This document shows positions 1 to 7,849 of a stretch of DNA of 64,000 bases, piece by piece (within the stretch, counting starts at the first letter, position 1; the number at the start of each line of letters is the position of its first letter). The notes below the pieces were generated by a model, which saw only the letters and a program-made list of their open reading frames with translations, had not been told where the DNA came from and made no database searches. The DNA lies in NCBI GenBank assembly GCA_934351925.1, contig CAKRJT010000010.1:1-64000 (forward strand). Direction: 5' to 3'. The position numbers and the translations under genes are program-made. Source of the stretch: an uncultured Lachnospiraceae bacterium. Lineage in GTDB: Bacteria > Bacillota > Clostridia > Lachnospirales > Lachnospiraceae.

Positions 1-1328
1 TTCATGTTCATACGGAAGCAGCCGTCACCTGCAATATTGATGACCGTCTTATCCCTGCGTCCCCACTTAGCTCCGATGCTTGCCCCAAGACCGTACCCCA
101 TTGTTCCAAGACCACCTGAGGTGAGAAGCTGTCTAGGCTCCTTATACTTGTAGAACTGTGCAGCCCACATCTGATGCTGGCCAACCTCTGTCGTGATGAT
201 TGCATCACCCTTGGTAACCTCATATATCTTCTCCATGATATAAGGGCCTGTCAGCTTATCTGTATGATATGTAAGCGGATACTTCTTTGCAAGCTCCTCA
301 ACATGCTCAACCCACTCATCATGCCTCTGCTGTGTGAGCTTTTCGTTGACGCGCTTTAATATCTCCTTAACGTCTCCTATGACGCTTGCTTCAACCCTGA
401 TATTCTTATTAATCTCCGCCGGGTCAACATCGAACTGTACAATCCTGGCATTTGTCGCGAACTTCCTGGCATTTCCGGTTACACGGTCTGAAAATCTTGC
501 GCCGACAACCACTAGAAGATCACACTCCGACACACCGAAGTTGGCAGCCTTAGTGCCATGCATACCCAACATTCCCATGTAGAGAGGGTCAGTGCCGTTA
601 AATGCTCCCTTACCCATAAGAGAGTCGGTGACAGGTGCATGGAGCTTCTTAACGAACTCAGCAAGTTCCTTATCAGCTCCTGAGATAACCGCGCCGCCGC
701 CTACGAATACAAAAGGTTTCTTTGCCTGAGAAATCATCTCAACAGCCTTGTCAACAGCCTCCTCTGTTATCGTATCGGTGATACGGGCAACCGGCTCCGG
801 CTTCTTATACTCATACTCTGCCATGGCTGCTGTAGCGTCCTTGGTGATATCAATGAGTACAGGCCCCGGTCTGCCCGATGCAGCTATCTTAAATGCATTT
901 CTTACAACATCCGCAAGCTTATTTACATCTTTAACAATATAGTTGTGCTTGGTTATAGGCATCGTGACACCTGTTATATCTATCTCCTGAAAGGAATCCT
1001 TTCCAAGAAGTGAAACGCCTACATTGCAGGTAACCGCTACAATAGGAACGGAATCCATATATGCCGTCGCAATACCCGTCACAAGATTGGTAGCTCCCGG
1101 ACCTGAGGTTGCAAAACACACGCCGACCTTTCCCGTAGCCCTCGCATATCCGTCTGCAGCATGCGAAGCTCCCTGCTCATGTGATGTAAGAATATGTGTA
1201 ATCTTATCTGAATTCTTATATAATTCATCATATACATTGAGGATGGCACCACCCGGATAACCGAATACAGTGTCTACACCCTGCTCTTTCAAACACTCAA
1301 TCAATATCTGTGAACCGTTTAACTGCAT
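1..1328 (-). CDS. ilvB: Acetolactate synthase large subunit (partial, 3' end outside window)
   Basis: Catalytic subunit of acetohydroxyacid synthase, the ThDP-dependent enzyme that condenses two pyruvates, or pyruvate with 2-oxobutyrate, at the head of valine, leucine and isoleucine synthesis. 442 codons are visible; roughly the last 110 residues lie beyond the left edge. Seen in the translation: FGYPGGAIL near residues 22-30, the catalytic glutamate E51 in TSHEQGA, a central nucleotide-binding-like domain, and the start of the ThDP motif GDGCFRMN at the very edge. The ATG at 1328 follows AGGGAGG at good spacing. It begins 19 bases after the ilvD stop, so both are probably one transcript. No regulatory subunit gene (ilvN) is in view. 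Confidence 0.96.
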   Translation of the reverse strand, partial: MQLNGSQILIECLKEQGVDTVFGYPGGAILNVYDELYKNSDKITHILTSHEQGASHAADGYARATGKVGVCFATSGPGATNLVTGIATAYMDSVPIVAVTCNVGVSLLGKDSFQEIDITGVTMPITKHNYIVKDVNKLADVVRNAFKIAASGRPGPVLIDITKDATAAMAEYEYKKPEPVARITDTITEEAVDKAVEMISQAKKPFVFVGGGAVISGADKELAEFVKKLHAPVTDSLMGKGAFNGTDPLYMGMLGMHGTKAANFGVSECDLLVVVGARFSDRVTGNARKFATNARIVQFDVDPAEINKNIRVEASVIGDVKEILKRVNEKLTQQRHDEWVEHVEELAKKYPLTYHTDKLTGPYIMEKIYEVTKGDAIITTEVGQHQMWAAQFYKYKEPRQLLTSGGLGTMGYGLGASIGAKWGRRDKTVINIAGDGCFRMNM

Positions 1329-1347
1329 CTGTGAATCCTCCCTAATA

Positions 1348-3009
1348 TTATTTCTCAAGTACTGCACCCTTGCATGAATCCGACACCATCTTAGCGTATC
1401 TTGCAAGGTAGCCTGTTGTAACCCTAGGCTCTCTAGGCTGCCATTCAGCCTTTCTTGCCGCGAGCTCCTCGTCGGATACTGCGAGTTCAAGCTTATTCTC
1501 CGGAATATTAATCTTAATCAAATCTCCCTCTTCGACAAGAGCAATAGGTCCGCCGACCGCAGCCTCAGGACACACATGCCCGATTGATGCTCCTCTTGAA
1601 GCTCCAGAAAAACGTCCGTCCGTGATGAGTGCCACGCTTGAGCCAAGTCCCATTCCTGCGATTGCAGAGGTAGGGTTGAGCATCTCACGCATACCCGGTC
1701 CTCCCTTAGGACCCTCGTATCTTATTACGACGACATCTCCGGCGACAATCTTTCCGCCCTTGATAGCTGCAATCGCGTCCTCCTCACAGTCAAATACTCT
1801 TGCAGGTCCTTCATGAACCATCATCTCAGGAACAACTGCCGAACGCTTTACAACACATGAATCAGGTGCAAGATTTCCCTTGAGAACCGCAATACCGCCT
1901 GTTGCGCTGTAAGGATTATCAATAGGTCTTATAACATCCGTATTCATATTGACACAGCCCTCAATATTCTCTGCCATCGTCCTGCCTGTGACTGTGAGAA
2001 CATCTGTGTTCAAAAGCTTCTTCTTGTTGAGCTCGTTCATAACAGCATATACACCGCCAGCCTCATTAAGCTCCTCGATATATGTATGTCCTGCCGGTGC
2101 AAGATGGCAGAGGTTAGGTGTCCTTGCGCTTATCTCATTGGCGATATCCACATTAAGCTCCACGCCTGCTTCTCTTGCGATTGCAGGAAGGTGAAGCATA
2201 CTGTTCGTCGAACATCCGAGTGCCATATCTACGGTGAGTGCATTCATGAATGCCTTCTCCGTCATGATATCCCTCGGCTTGATGTCCTTCTTCACAAGTT
2301 CCATTATCTGCATGCCCGCATGCTTTGCAAGCTTGATTCTCTCGGAATATACAGCAGGAATCGTTCCGTTGCCGCGAAGTCCCATTCCAAGCGCCTCTGT
2401 AAGGCAGTTCATGGAGTTGGCTGTGTACATACCTGAACATGAACCGCATGTAGGACAGGTCTTTGCCTCGTACTCCTTAAGCTGCTCCTCGGTAATCTTA
2501 CCTGCAGCATAAGCTCCGACAGCCTCGAACATACTTGAAAGGCTGGTCTTGCAGCCTGCCACCTTACCTGCAAGCATCGGTCCTCCGCTGACAAATATCG
2601 TAGGAATATTTACTCTCGCCGCAGCCATGAGAAGTCCCGGCACATTCTTGTCACAGTTAGGAATCATCACAAGTCCATCAAACTGATGTGCAAGTGCCAT
2701 ACACTCTGTTGAATCGGCAATCAAATCTCTTGTCACAAGCGAGTACTTCATTCCCGTGTGTCCCATCGCAATACCATCACATACCGCGATAGCCGGGAAC
2801 ACTCTCGGTGTACCGCCTGCCATTGCAACACCGAGCTTTACAGCCTCGACCAATTTATCAATATTCATATGTCCCGGGACAATCTCATTGTAGGAGCTGA
2901 CGATACCGATAAGCGGTCTGTTCATCTCCTCCTCCGTAAGTCCCAGCGCATTAAAAAGGGAACGATGTGGGGCCTGCTGTGTTCCCTTGAATACTGCATC
3001 ACTTCTCAT
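1348..3009 (-). CDS. ilvD: Dihydroxy-acid dehydratase
   Basis: Removes water from 2,3-dihydroxy-isovalerate or -methylvalerate to give the 2-keto acids of valine/leucine and isoleucine; cytoplasmic Fe-S enzyme. 553 residues, the normal family length. Cysteines expected to bind the cluster are seen in PNCDKNVPG and TCPTCGSCSGMYTANSMN; the C-terminal half carries the GRFSGASRG signature. An in-frame start eight codons upstream is possible, but the ATG at 3009 (MRSDAVFKG) is chosen because GGAG sits 7 bases before it and family members start there. First gene of an ilvD-ilvB unit; the upstream 237 bases hold inverted repeats but no T-box. Confidence 0.97.
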   Translation of the reverse strand: MRSDAVFKGTQQAPHRSLFNALGLTEEEMNRPLIGIVSSYNEIVPGHMNIDKLVEAVKLGVAMAGGTPRVFPAIAVCDGIAMGHTGMKYSLVTRDLIADSTECMALAHQFDGLVMIPNCDKNVPGLLMAAARVNIPTIFVSGGPMLAGKVAGCKTSLSSMFEAVGAYAAGKITEEQLKEYEAKTCPTCGSCSGMYTANSMNCLTEALGMGLRGNGTIPAVYSERIKLAKHAGMQIMELVKKDIKPRDIMTEKAFMNALTVDMALGCSTNSMLHLPAIAREAGVELNVDIANEISARTPNLCHLAPAGHTYIEELNEAGGVYAVMNELNKKKLLNTDVLTVTGRTMAENIEGCVNMNTDVIRPIDNPYSATGGIAVLKGNLAPDSCVVKRSAVVPEMMVHEGPARVFDCEEDAIAAIKGGKIVAGDVVVIRYEGPKGGPGMREMLNPTSAIAGMGLGSSVALITDGRFSGASRGASIGHVCPEAAVGGPIALVEEGDLIKINIPENKLELAVSDEELAARKAEWQPREPRVTTGYLARYAKMVSDSCKGAVLEK

Positions 3010-3063
3010 AATAATTCTCCATTCCGCAGACATTTCGTAAAAATATAGTTATGAGTATTATCC

Positions 3064-3095
3064 TGTTATCTGTGATGCCTGCGATACAGATAACA
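3064..3095. repeat. Perfect 10-bp inverted repeat upstream of ilvD
   Basis: TGTTATCTGT (3064-3073) and ACAGATAACA (3086-3095) are perfect complements around a 12-base centre. It lies 55-86 bases before the ilvD start codon. There is no T-run after it on the minus strand, so an operator or leader hairpin is more likely than a terminator. The regulator is unknown. Confidence 0.6.
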
Positions 3096-3105
3096 TATTG
3101 ATTTT

Positions 3106-3172
3106 TATGAATATATCAAATATGTAACATTCCTGTTTTACATATACAATTTTAATATCCAATATATTCATA
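3106..3172. repeat. Nested AT-rich inverted repeats between leuB and ilvD
   Basis: The outer arms TATGAATATAT (3106-3116) and ATATATTCATA (3162-3172) are perfect complements, and inside them ATATGTAA (3120-3127) pairs with TTACATAT (3138-3145). The region is AT-rich, so one of the pairs could be chance. Nesting in the only gap between leuB and ilvD suggests regulator binding or a leader structure. No GC-rich terminator for leuB is seen in this gap. Confidence 0.4.
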
Positions 3173-3246
3173 ACCAAAATATTGATTTATTATATCACAC
3201 TTTCGAACTTTAATCTAGTAAATTTTTCAAATATAGCAATAATTTA

Positions 3247-4329
3247 CTATACGCGCTCCGCGATAAGGTCACCCATCTGTGTGGTGCTCACCTGCTTCAT
3301 GCCATCAGCCATGATATCAACCGTTCTGTAGCCATCTGCGATAACGCTCTTGACCGCAGCCTCAACCGCATCTGCCTCCTTGTCGAGGTCGAACGAGTAG
3401 CGCAGCATCATAGCTGCCGAGAGAACGGTTGCAATAGGATTTGCCTTGTCCTGACCTGCAATGTCAGGTGCGGCACCATGGCTAGGCTCGTAGAGACCGA
3501 GCTTGCCTGCTCCGAGGCTTGCCGATGAGAGCATTCCTATAGAGCCTGTTATCATGCTCGCCTCATCGGAGAGTATGTCTCCGAACATATTCTCCGTGAG
3601 AACCACGTCAAACTGTGCCGGGTCCTTTACAAGCTGCATCGCACAGTTGTCGACAAGCATATCCTCAACAGTTACCTCTGGATAATCCTCGGCTACCTCC
3701 GCGACAATCTTTCTCCAAAGTCTTGAGGTGTCAAGGACGTTTGCTTTATCAACACTTATGATATGCTTATTTCTCTTCATCGCAATCTCGAATGCCTTGA
3801 TTGCAATTCTTCTTATCTCATTCTCATCATACTTGAGTGTATCCACCGCCGTCACAACACCGTTAACTTCCTTGGTGCTTCTCTCTCCGAAGTAAAGACC
3901 GCCCGTGAGCTCTCTTACAATAATCATGTCAAAGCCCTTGTCGGCAACCTCCTCCTTGAGAGGACATGCACCCTTAAGCTCACTGTACAGGTATGCAGGT
4001 CTTAAATTGGCAAATAGCTCAAGTCCCTTCCTGATTGCAAGAAGTCCCGCCTCCGGCCTCTTGTTCGGAGGAAGCTCATACCAACTGTCCACTCCTACCC
4101 TTCCGCCAACGGCTCCTAAAAGAACCGCATCAGATGCCTTTGCCGTTGCGAGCGCTTCCTCCGTGAGAGGAACGCCATATGCATCTATCGAGCAGCCACC
4201 CATAAGCACTTCCTTATATGTAAATCTGTGTCCATATTTTTCTGCCACCCTGTCAAGAACCTTTCTTGCCTCACGCACAATCTCAGGTCCGATTCCGTCT
4301 CCCGGAATAAGTGTAACATTAAATTCCAT
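3247..4329 (-). CDS. leuB: 3-isopropylmalate dehydrogenase
   Basis: Oxidises and decarboxylates 3-isopropylmalate to 2-ketoisocaproate in leucine synthesis, with NAD+ and a divalent metal. 360 residues. Seen: the N-terminal IPGDGIGPEI of isopropylmalate/isocitrate dehydrogenases, the substrate loop around ELTGGLYFGER, the metal-binding aspartates in the NMFGDILSDEASM stretch, and the NAD-binding GSIGMLSSASLG and EPSHGAAPDIAG motifs. The ATG at 4329 is preceded by GGAGG; the longer frame reaching 4347 has no better site. leuA, leuC and leuD are not in the window, so this gene is detached from the usual leu cluster but next to ilvDB. Confidence 0.97.
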   Translation of the reverse strand: MEFNVTLIPGDGIGPEIVREARKVLDRVAEKYGHRFTYKEVLMGGCSIDAYGVPLTEEALATAKASDAVLLGAVGGRVGVDSWYELPPNKRPEAGLLAIRKGLELFANLRPAYLYSELKGACPLKEEVADKGFDMIIVRELTGGLYFGERSTKEVNGVVTAVDTLKYDENEIRRIAIKAFEIAMKRNKHIISVDKANVLDTSRLWRKIVAEVAEDYPEVTVEDMLVDNCAMQLVKDPAQFDVVLTENMFGDILSDEASMITGSIGMLSSASLGAGKLGLYEPSHGAAPDIAGQDKANPIATVLSAAMMLRYSFDLDKEADAVEAAVKSVIADGYRTVDIMADGMKQVSTTQMGDLIAERV

Positions 4330-4478
4330 AACATACCTCCAAATCACTGCCGCGCTTATGTATCCGGCTGTCTATTTTGCTTTTCTAATTATGGTACATC
4401 AAGTTATTTTTATTTTCAAGTTACGATTATAACATATATTTGATTAAAATACATCAAGAATTATGCAGTTGTTTTATA

Positions 4479-5897
4479 CTATTCATAAAGTGAATCCAGT
4501 GTAAGTAACAGTACATCACCATCAGACAAGGATTTAAACCAATCCGTATACCCGGATAATGAAAATAAAATATACTTTGAAACCTTATATTTTGCAGCTA
4601 TAAGCTTTCCCCGCCTAATCAAAGTATCATAGATTTCCTTGTCAATTTTTTCATTTTTAAATTTACATTCCCCGACAATTGCTTTTCTATCTCTCTCCGA
4701 TATAGCAACAACATCTATATCTGCGGATTGTGATTTTACATTGCCATCCTTATCCGTAATATTTTCAACACCCCACCATGTACCTACCGAAGTGACAAAA
4801 CAGCCATACTCACCCTTTATCCCCTGTGCAAAGGTATAATATCTGCACATGTCCTCAAACACAGCTCCCATAAAGGAATGTAAAACCGGCTTTACCACTT
4901 TTTGATAATAAATCTCTCCCTGCCCCATCTCAATTACACTGGTAGCCTTTGGAATAAATTCATACCAGAACTTAAACATATAATCTTTTAATACATACTG
5001 TGTTTTCTTTTTATTCTTCTCATCTGTTATACATTTTTTCTTTTCAATAAGACCAACACCTATCAATTTTTCCAACGAATATAATACTGTGGTTTCTTTT
5101 TCTCCAATCTTACCTGCAATGATATTGAGCGAATTTTCTCCATTTGCAATCTGTTCAATAATATTATTTACAATAGCAATATCGGAAAATTCCTGTGTCA
5201 ACAGATTTCTGGTTTCATCATACAGATACCCATCCGTCCTGAAAAACAGCTTTACAATATTTTCGTCAATGCTTCTTGCCGGGTCTATCATTGAAAGATA
5301 CTTTGCAACGCCACCGGTAATCCCATAGCAGACTGCCTTATCCTCATTTGAATAATTCGGAACGAATTCTGCTGCCTCCAGATAACTGAATGCCTCCAAC
5401 CTTATTTGTGAATCACGCCTTCCAAACAGAGGGCTTTTTTCGCTGAGGACATTATTCTCCATAAAACTTAATACCGAACCACACAGGATAATTTTGATAT
5501 TTTTATCACTCCACACTGTATCTATATATTTCTGCAATATAGATAAAAGAGCCTCATCCCTTTCAGCCCAATATGGCAGTTCATCTATTACAAGAACCAC
5601 CTTTTTATCTTCCATATTCTTGTTGATAAAATCAAAAACCGACTCTATAGTATTAAAGCTGACATTCTCCACACCCGGCATAAATAGTTCCAACACCTGT
5701 TTTGAAAACAATTCCAGATTTCTTTTTTTCCCGACCTTTGTTGCTGTATAAAAAATTGCTTTTTTATCCTTGACAAACTCTGCAATAAGTGTGGATTTAC
5801 CGATGCGTCTACGACCATATATGACAGTCATACCAATACCATCTCTATCATAAAATTCTTTTAATGAAGCTAATTCTCTTTCTCTGCCGATGAACAT
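4479..5897 (-). CDS. AAA-type ATPase with C-terminal DUF234/nuclease-like domain
   Basis: 472 residues. N-terminal P-loop ATPase of the archaeal-type family: Walker A GRRRIGKST at 28-36, Walker B VVLVIDELPYW with D105/E106. A winged-helix-like middle follows, then a DUF234-like C-terminus with a D...ECK pattern (DIDVVAISERDRKAIVGECK) typical of PD-(D/E)xK nuclease folds. The biological role of the family is not established. The ATG at 5897 is chosen because GGGAGGTG lies 8 bases upstream. The gene is AT-rich compared with ilvD and typA, stands alone between leuB and yajC, and is preceded by a long inverted repeat, all of which suggest lateral acquisition. It ends 149 bases before leuB. Confidence 0.85.
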   Translation of the reverse strand: MFIGRERELASLKEFYDRDGIGMTVIYGRRRIGKSTLIAEFVKDKKAIFYTATKVGKKRNLELFSKQVLELFMPGVENVSFNTIESVFDFINKNMEDKKVVLVIDELPYWAERDEALLSILQKYIDTVWSDKNIKIILCGSVLSFMENNVLSEKSPLFGRRDSQIRLEAFSYLEAAEFVPNYSNEDKAVCYGITGGVAKYLSMIDPARSIDENIVKLFFRTDGYLYDETRNLLTQEFSDIAIVNNIIEQIANGENSLNIIAGKIGEKETTVLYSLEKLIGVGLIEKKKCITDEKNKKKTQYVLKDYMFKFWYEFIPKATSVIEMGQGEIYYQKVVKPVLHSFMGAVFEDMCRYYTFAQGIKGEYGCFVTSVGTWWGVENITDKDGNVKSQSADIDVVAISERDRKAIVGECKFKNEKIDKEIYDTLIRRGKLIAAKYKVSKYILFSLSGYTDWFKSLSDGDVLLLTLDSLYE

Positions 5898-5914
5898 ATA
5901 CAGCACCTCCCAAA

Positions 5915-5976
5915 ATATTTAATTCAGATTCATTTTATTAAAATCAATTTGAATAAAATTAATCTGAATTAAATAT
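5915..5976. repeat. Long AT-rich inverted repeat at the ATPase promoter
   Basis: ATATTTAATTCAGATT (5915-5930) is perfectly complementary to 5961-5976. After one mismatch a further 8 bp pair (5932-5939 with 5952-5959), giving about 25-bp arms around an 11-base centre. It sits 18 bases upstream of the ATPase start and overlaps where its promoter should be. Autorepressor site, cruciform or end of a mobile segment are all possible. Confidence 0.7.
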
Positions 5977-6016
5977 ATCATATAATATTATGCCTGACAA
6001 TCAATTTTTCATACAC

Positions 6017-6059
6017 AAAAAACACCTTCAGTGCCACCATAGCACCAAAGGTGTTTTTT
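6017..6059 (-). terminator. Rho-independent terminator of yajC (probably bidirectional)
   Basis: AAAAAACACCTT (6017-6028) pairs perfectly with AAGGTGTTTTTT (6048-6059), and GTGC/GCAC extends the inner stem. The stem is followed by T-rich sequence on the minus strand, 28 bases after the yajC stop. The symmetric A/T tracts could also work on the plus strand, though no plus-strand gene ends here. Confidence 0.85.
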
Positions 6060-6087
6060 ATAATGCCTGTCCGCTATAACAGATTGC

Positions 6088-6393
6088 TTACTTCTCCGGC
6101 TTCTCAACCTGAACAATAGCTGTCTTCTGCATAGGGATACGGCAGTTCTTGTTGTTACCGAACTCTACGATTACAACGTCATCTGTGATATCAAGAACAA
6201 CACCGTAGAAACCGCTTGTTGTGAGAACGCTGTCGCCAACCTCCATAGATGCAAGTGTCTCATTGAGCTGCTTCTGCTGCTTCTTCTGTGGACGGATTGC
6301 TATAAAATACATAAGCACAACAAAGAATAAAATATATCCTACCAATAAAAGTATTGACGATGCTCCGCCTGCTGCTGCCTCTAATAAAACCAT
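6088..6393 (-). CDS. yajC: Preprotein translocase accessory subunit YajC
   Basis: Small membrane protein associated with the SecDF/YidC part of the Sec translocon. 101 residues: a short N-terminus, one membrane helix at about 13-33 (SILLLVGYILFFVVLMYFI), then the hallmark IRPQKKQQKQ and a small cytoplasmic domain with MEVGDSVLTTSGFYGVV. ATG at 6393 follows AAGGAGGAAAAA. In many bacteria yajC lies beside tgt; here tgt is 14 kb away. The gene has its own terminator directly downstream and appears monocistronic. Confidence 0.95.
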   Translation of the reverse strand: MVLLEAAAGGASSILLLVGYILFFVVLMYFIAIRPQKKQQKQLNETLASMEVGDSVLTTSGFYGVVLDITDDVVIVEFGNNKNCRIPMQKTAIVQVEKPEK

Positions 6394-6521
6394 TTTTTTC
6401 CTCCTTGACCGGGATTATATTGTGTGAACCGGCTAAAACTTATATCATTATATATGATATTAGAAATATTTGCAATTAAAAAATCATAAACATTGCAGGC
6501 CACGGCAGACGCACCTGATTT

Positions 6522-7556
6522 TCAAGGTGTGGATTCCAGGTCTCTTGGATAGAGCACTGCTTCCTCATTTTTCTCACCGATACTAATTGATGCGGTATTG
6601 CACACAAACACACCTTTTGAAGAATCATAGGTATATTTAAGCTTTACTGCAGCACAATATGCGTTCACTTTGGCATCTTCGCTCTCTATACATGCCATAT
6701 AAGAATATGTAATACACTCCCCTTCTGCCAATATTCCACGCTGTCCCGTCCAGCCTGTCACTGAATAATTCTGATTTTCAGGTATGTCATAATTTTCAAT
6801 GTAGTTCGTATATTTTGCCGAATCCTCGTATGTATTGCCATACCAATCCTCAATTTTATATCCAAACTCTATTTCATCACTGCCTATCGTTGTAACATCT
6901 GTAATCTCTATATCCGAAATAAATTCTTCAGGCAGTATCTCATCAAAAGCTATTCTTTCAAAAGGACTCATTCGTATCACAGCCGCCTTGTTCCCCATAT
7001 CGCCGCCTAAGCTGTTGATTACCAGTTCATCATTCCCATCTTGGTCAAAATCATATAAATATATTTTCAGCTTATCACCAAAAACACCGAATATCTCATC
7101 TTCGAGTGTCATGCTGTCCCCATTATACATTACAGTGCATAGCGGTGTATTTCCGGTCCGCTCCTTAGAAATAATAACAATTCCCGATTCCGTATATAAT
7201 GCTTTGCTTCTTACTCCTTCCCGCGACAGTTCACAAAATCTGAACCCCTGCATTTCATAAGATTTATGCATGGAATTACTGTCCCACAAGATAAAGCTTC
7301 CATCGTCAACTACAACCTCATCTGCAATATCACTCAAAAATTCCGGTATCTCCGTATCATTTTCTTTGCCTGTGGCTTTTTCCTGCGTCTGTGTTTCCTT
7401 TTGTGTAGTTACATTTTCGATATTGCTTCCGCTCGTAACTTCCACCGTCCCGCTATTTTTCGACTCACCATTCTCATAATTATCATTCCTGCTGCAGCCC
7501 ATAATAGACATCGCTATAACACCTGCACCAAGCGCATAATAAGCTAATTTTTTCAA
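6522..7556 (-). CDS. Predicted lipoprotein with a DxDxDG-type calcium-loop motif
   Basis: 344 residues. The N-terminal signal ends in SIMGC, so lipidation at Cys21 and anchoring on the outer face of the membrane are expected. A Ser/Thr/Glu-rich linker (about 22-65) follows. YDFDQDGNDELVINS in the middle resembles the calcium-binding loop of VCBS/FG-GAP and dockerin repeats. No enzymatic motif is recognised. A strong GGAGGAGGG precedes the ATG at 7556. The next gene upstream (7850-9157, same strand) encodes a secreted wall hydrolase; a protective role for this lipoprotein is only a guess. The 293 bases between the two are AT-rich and hold no visible gene. Confidence 0.75.
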   Translation of the reverse strand: MKKLAYYALGAGVIAMSIMGCSRNDNYENGESKNSGTVEVTSGSNIENVTTQKETQTQEKATGKENDTEIPEFLSDIADEVVVDDGSFILWDSNSMHKSYEMQGFRFCELSREGVRSKALYTESGIVIISKERTGNTPLCTVMYNGDSMTLEDEIFGVFGDKLKIYLYDFDQDGNDELVINSLGGDMGNKAAVIRMSPFERIAFDEILPEEFISDIEITDVTTIGSDEIEFGYKIEDWYGNTYEDSAKYTNYIENYDIPENQNYSVTGWTGQRGILAEGECITYSYMACIESEDAKVNAYCAAVKLKYTYDSSKGVFVCNTASISIGEKNEEAVLYPRDLESTP

Positions 7557-7849
7557 AATAAATCCCTCCTCCTACATACACAAAATACCAGACAATTATG
7601 AAACTACATATTGTTATCGAACATTATGCAATTTCCTATAATTACTGTTGGATACACTCTCATTATATTGTAACATATAGACTACTATAATACAACCATT
7701 AAATTACGACAGATATAAAAATATAATATTTTTAGCCAAACAAAATCCCATAAAGTTTCCATAAATCATTGACAATTTCTAAATACTTATGAATTTTGTT
7801 TGGCAATATAAATTATTATTCAGATTTTATTACAATACAAATAATTGTA

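Noticed and set aside
3010..3246. T-box or CodY control of ilvDB
   Set aside because: No AGGGTGGNACCGCG-type T-box sequence on the minus strand, and only a poor match to the CodY box near 3219-3235.
6500..6545. Stretch GGCAGACGCACCTGATTTTCAAGGTG looking, in pieces, like the D-arm and anticodon arm of a tRNA-Leu
   Set aside because: No acceptor stem, no T-arm of the GGTTCGANTCC type, the anticodon loop would have eight bases, and the lipoprotein reading frame ends inside it. At most a chance resemblance.
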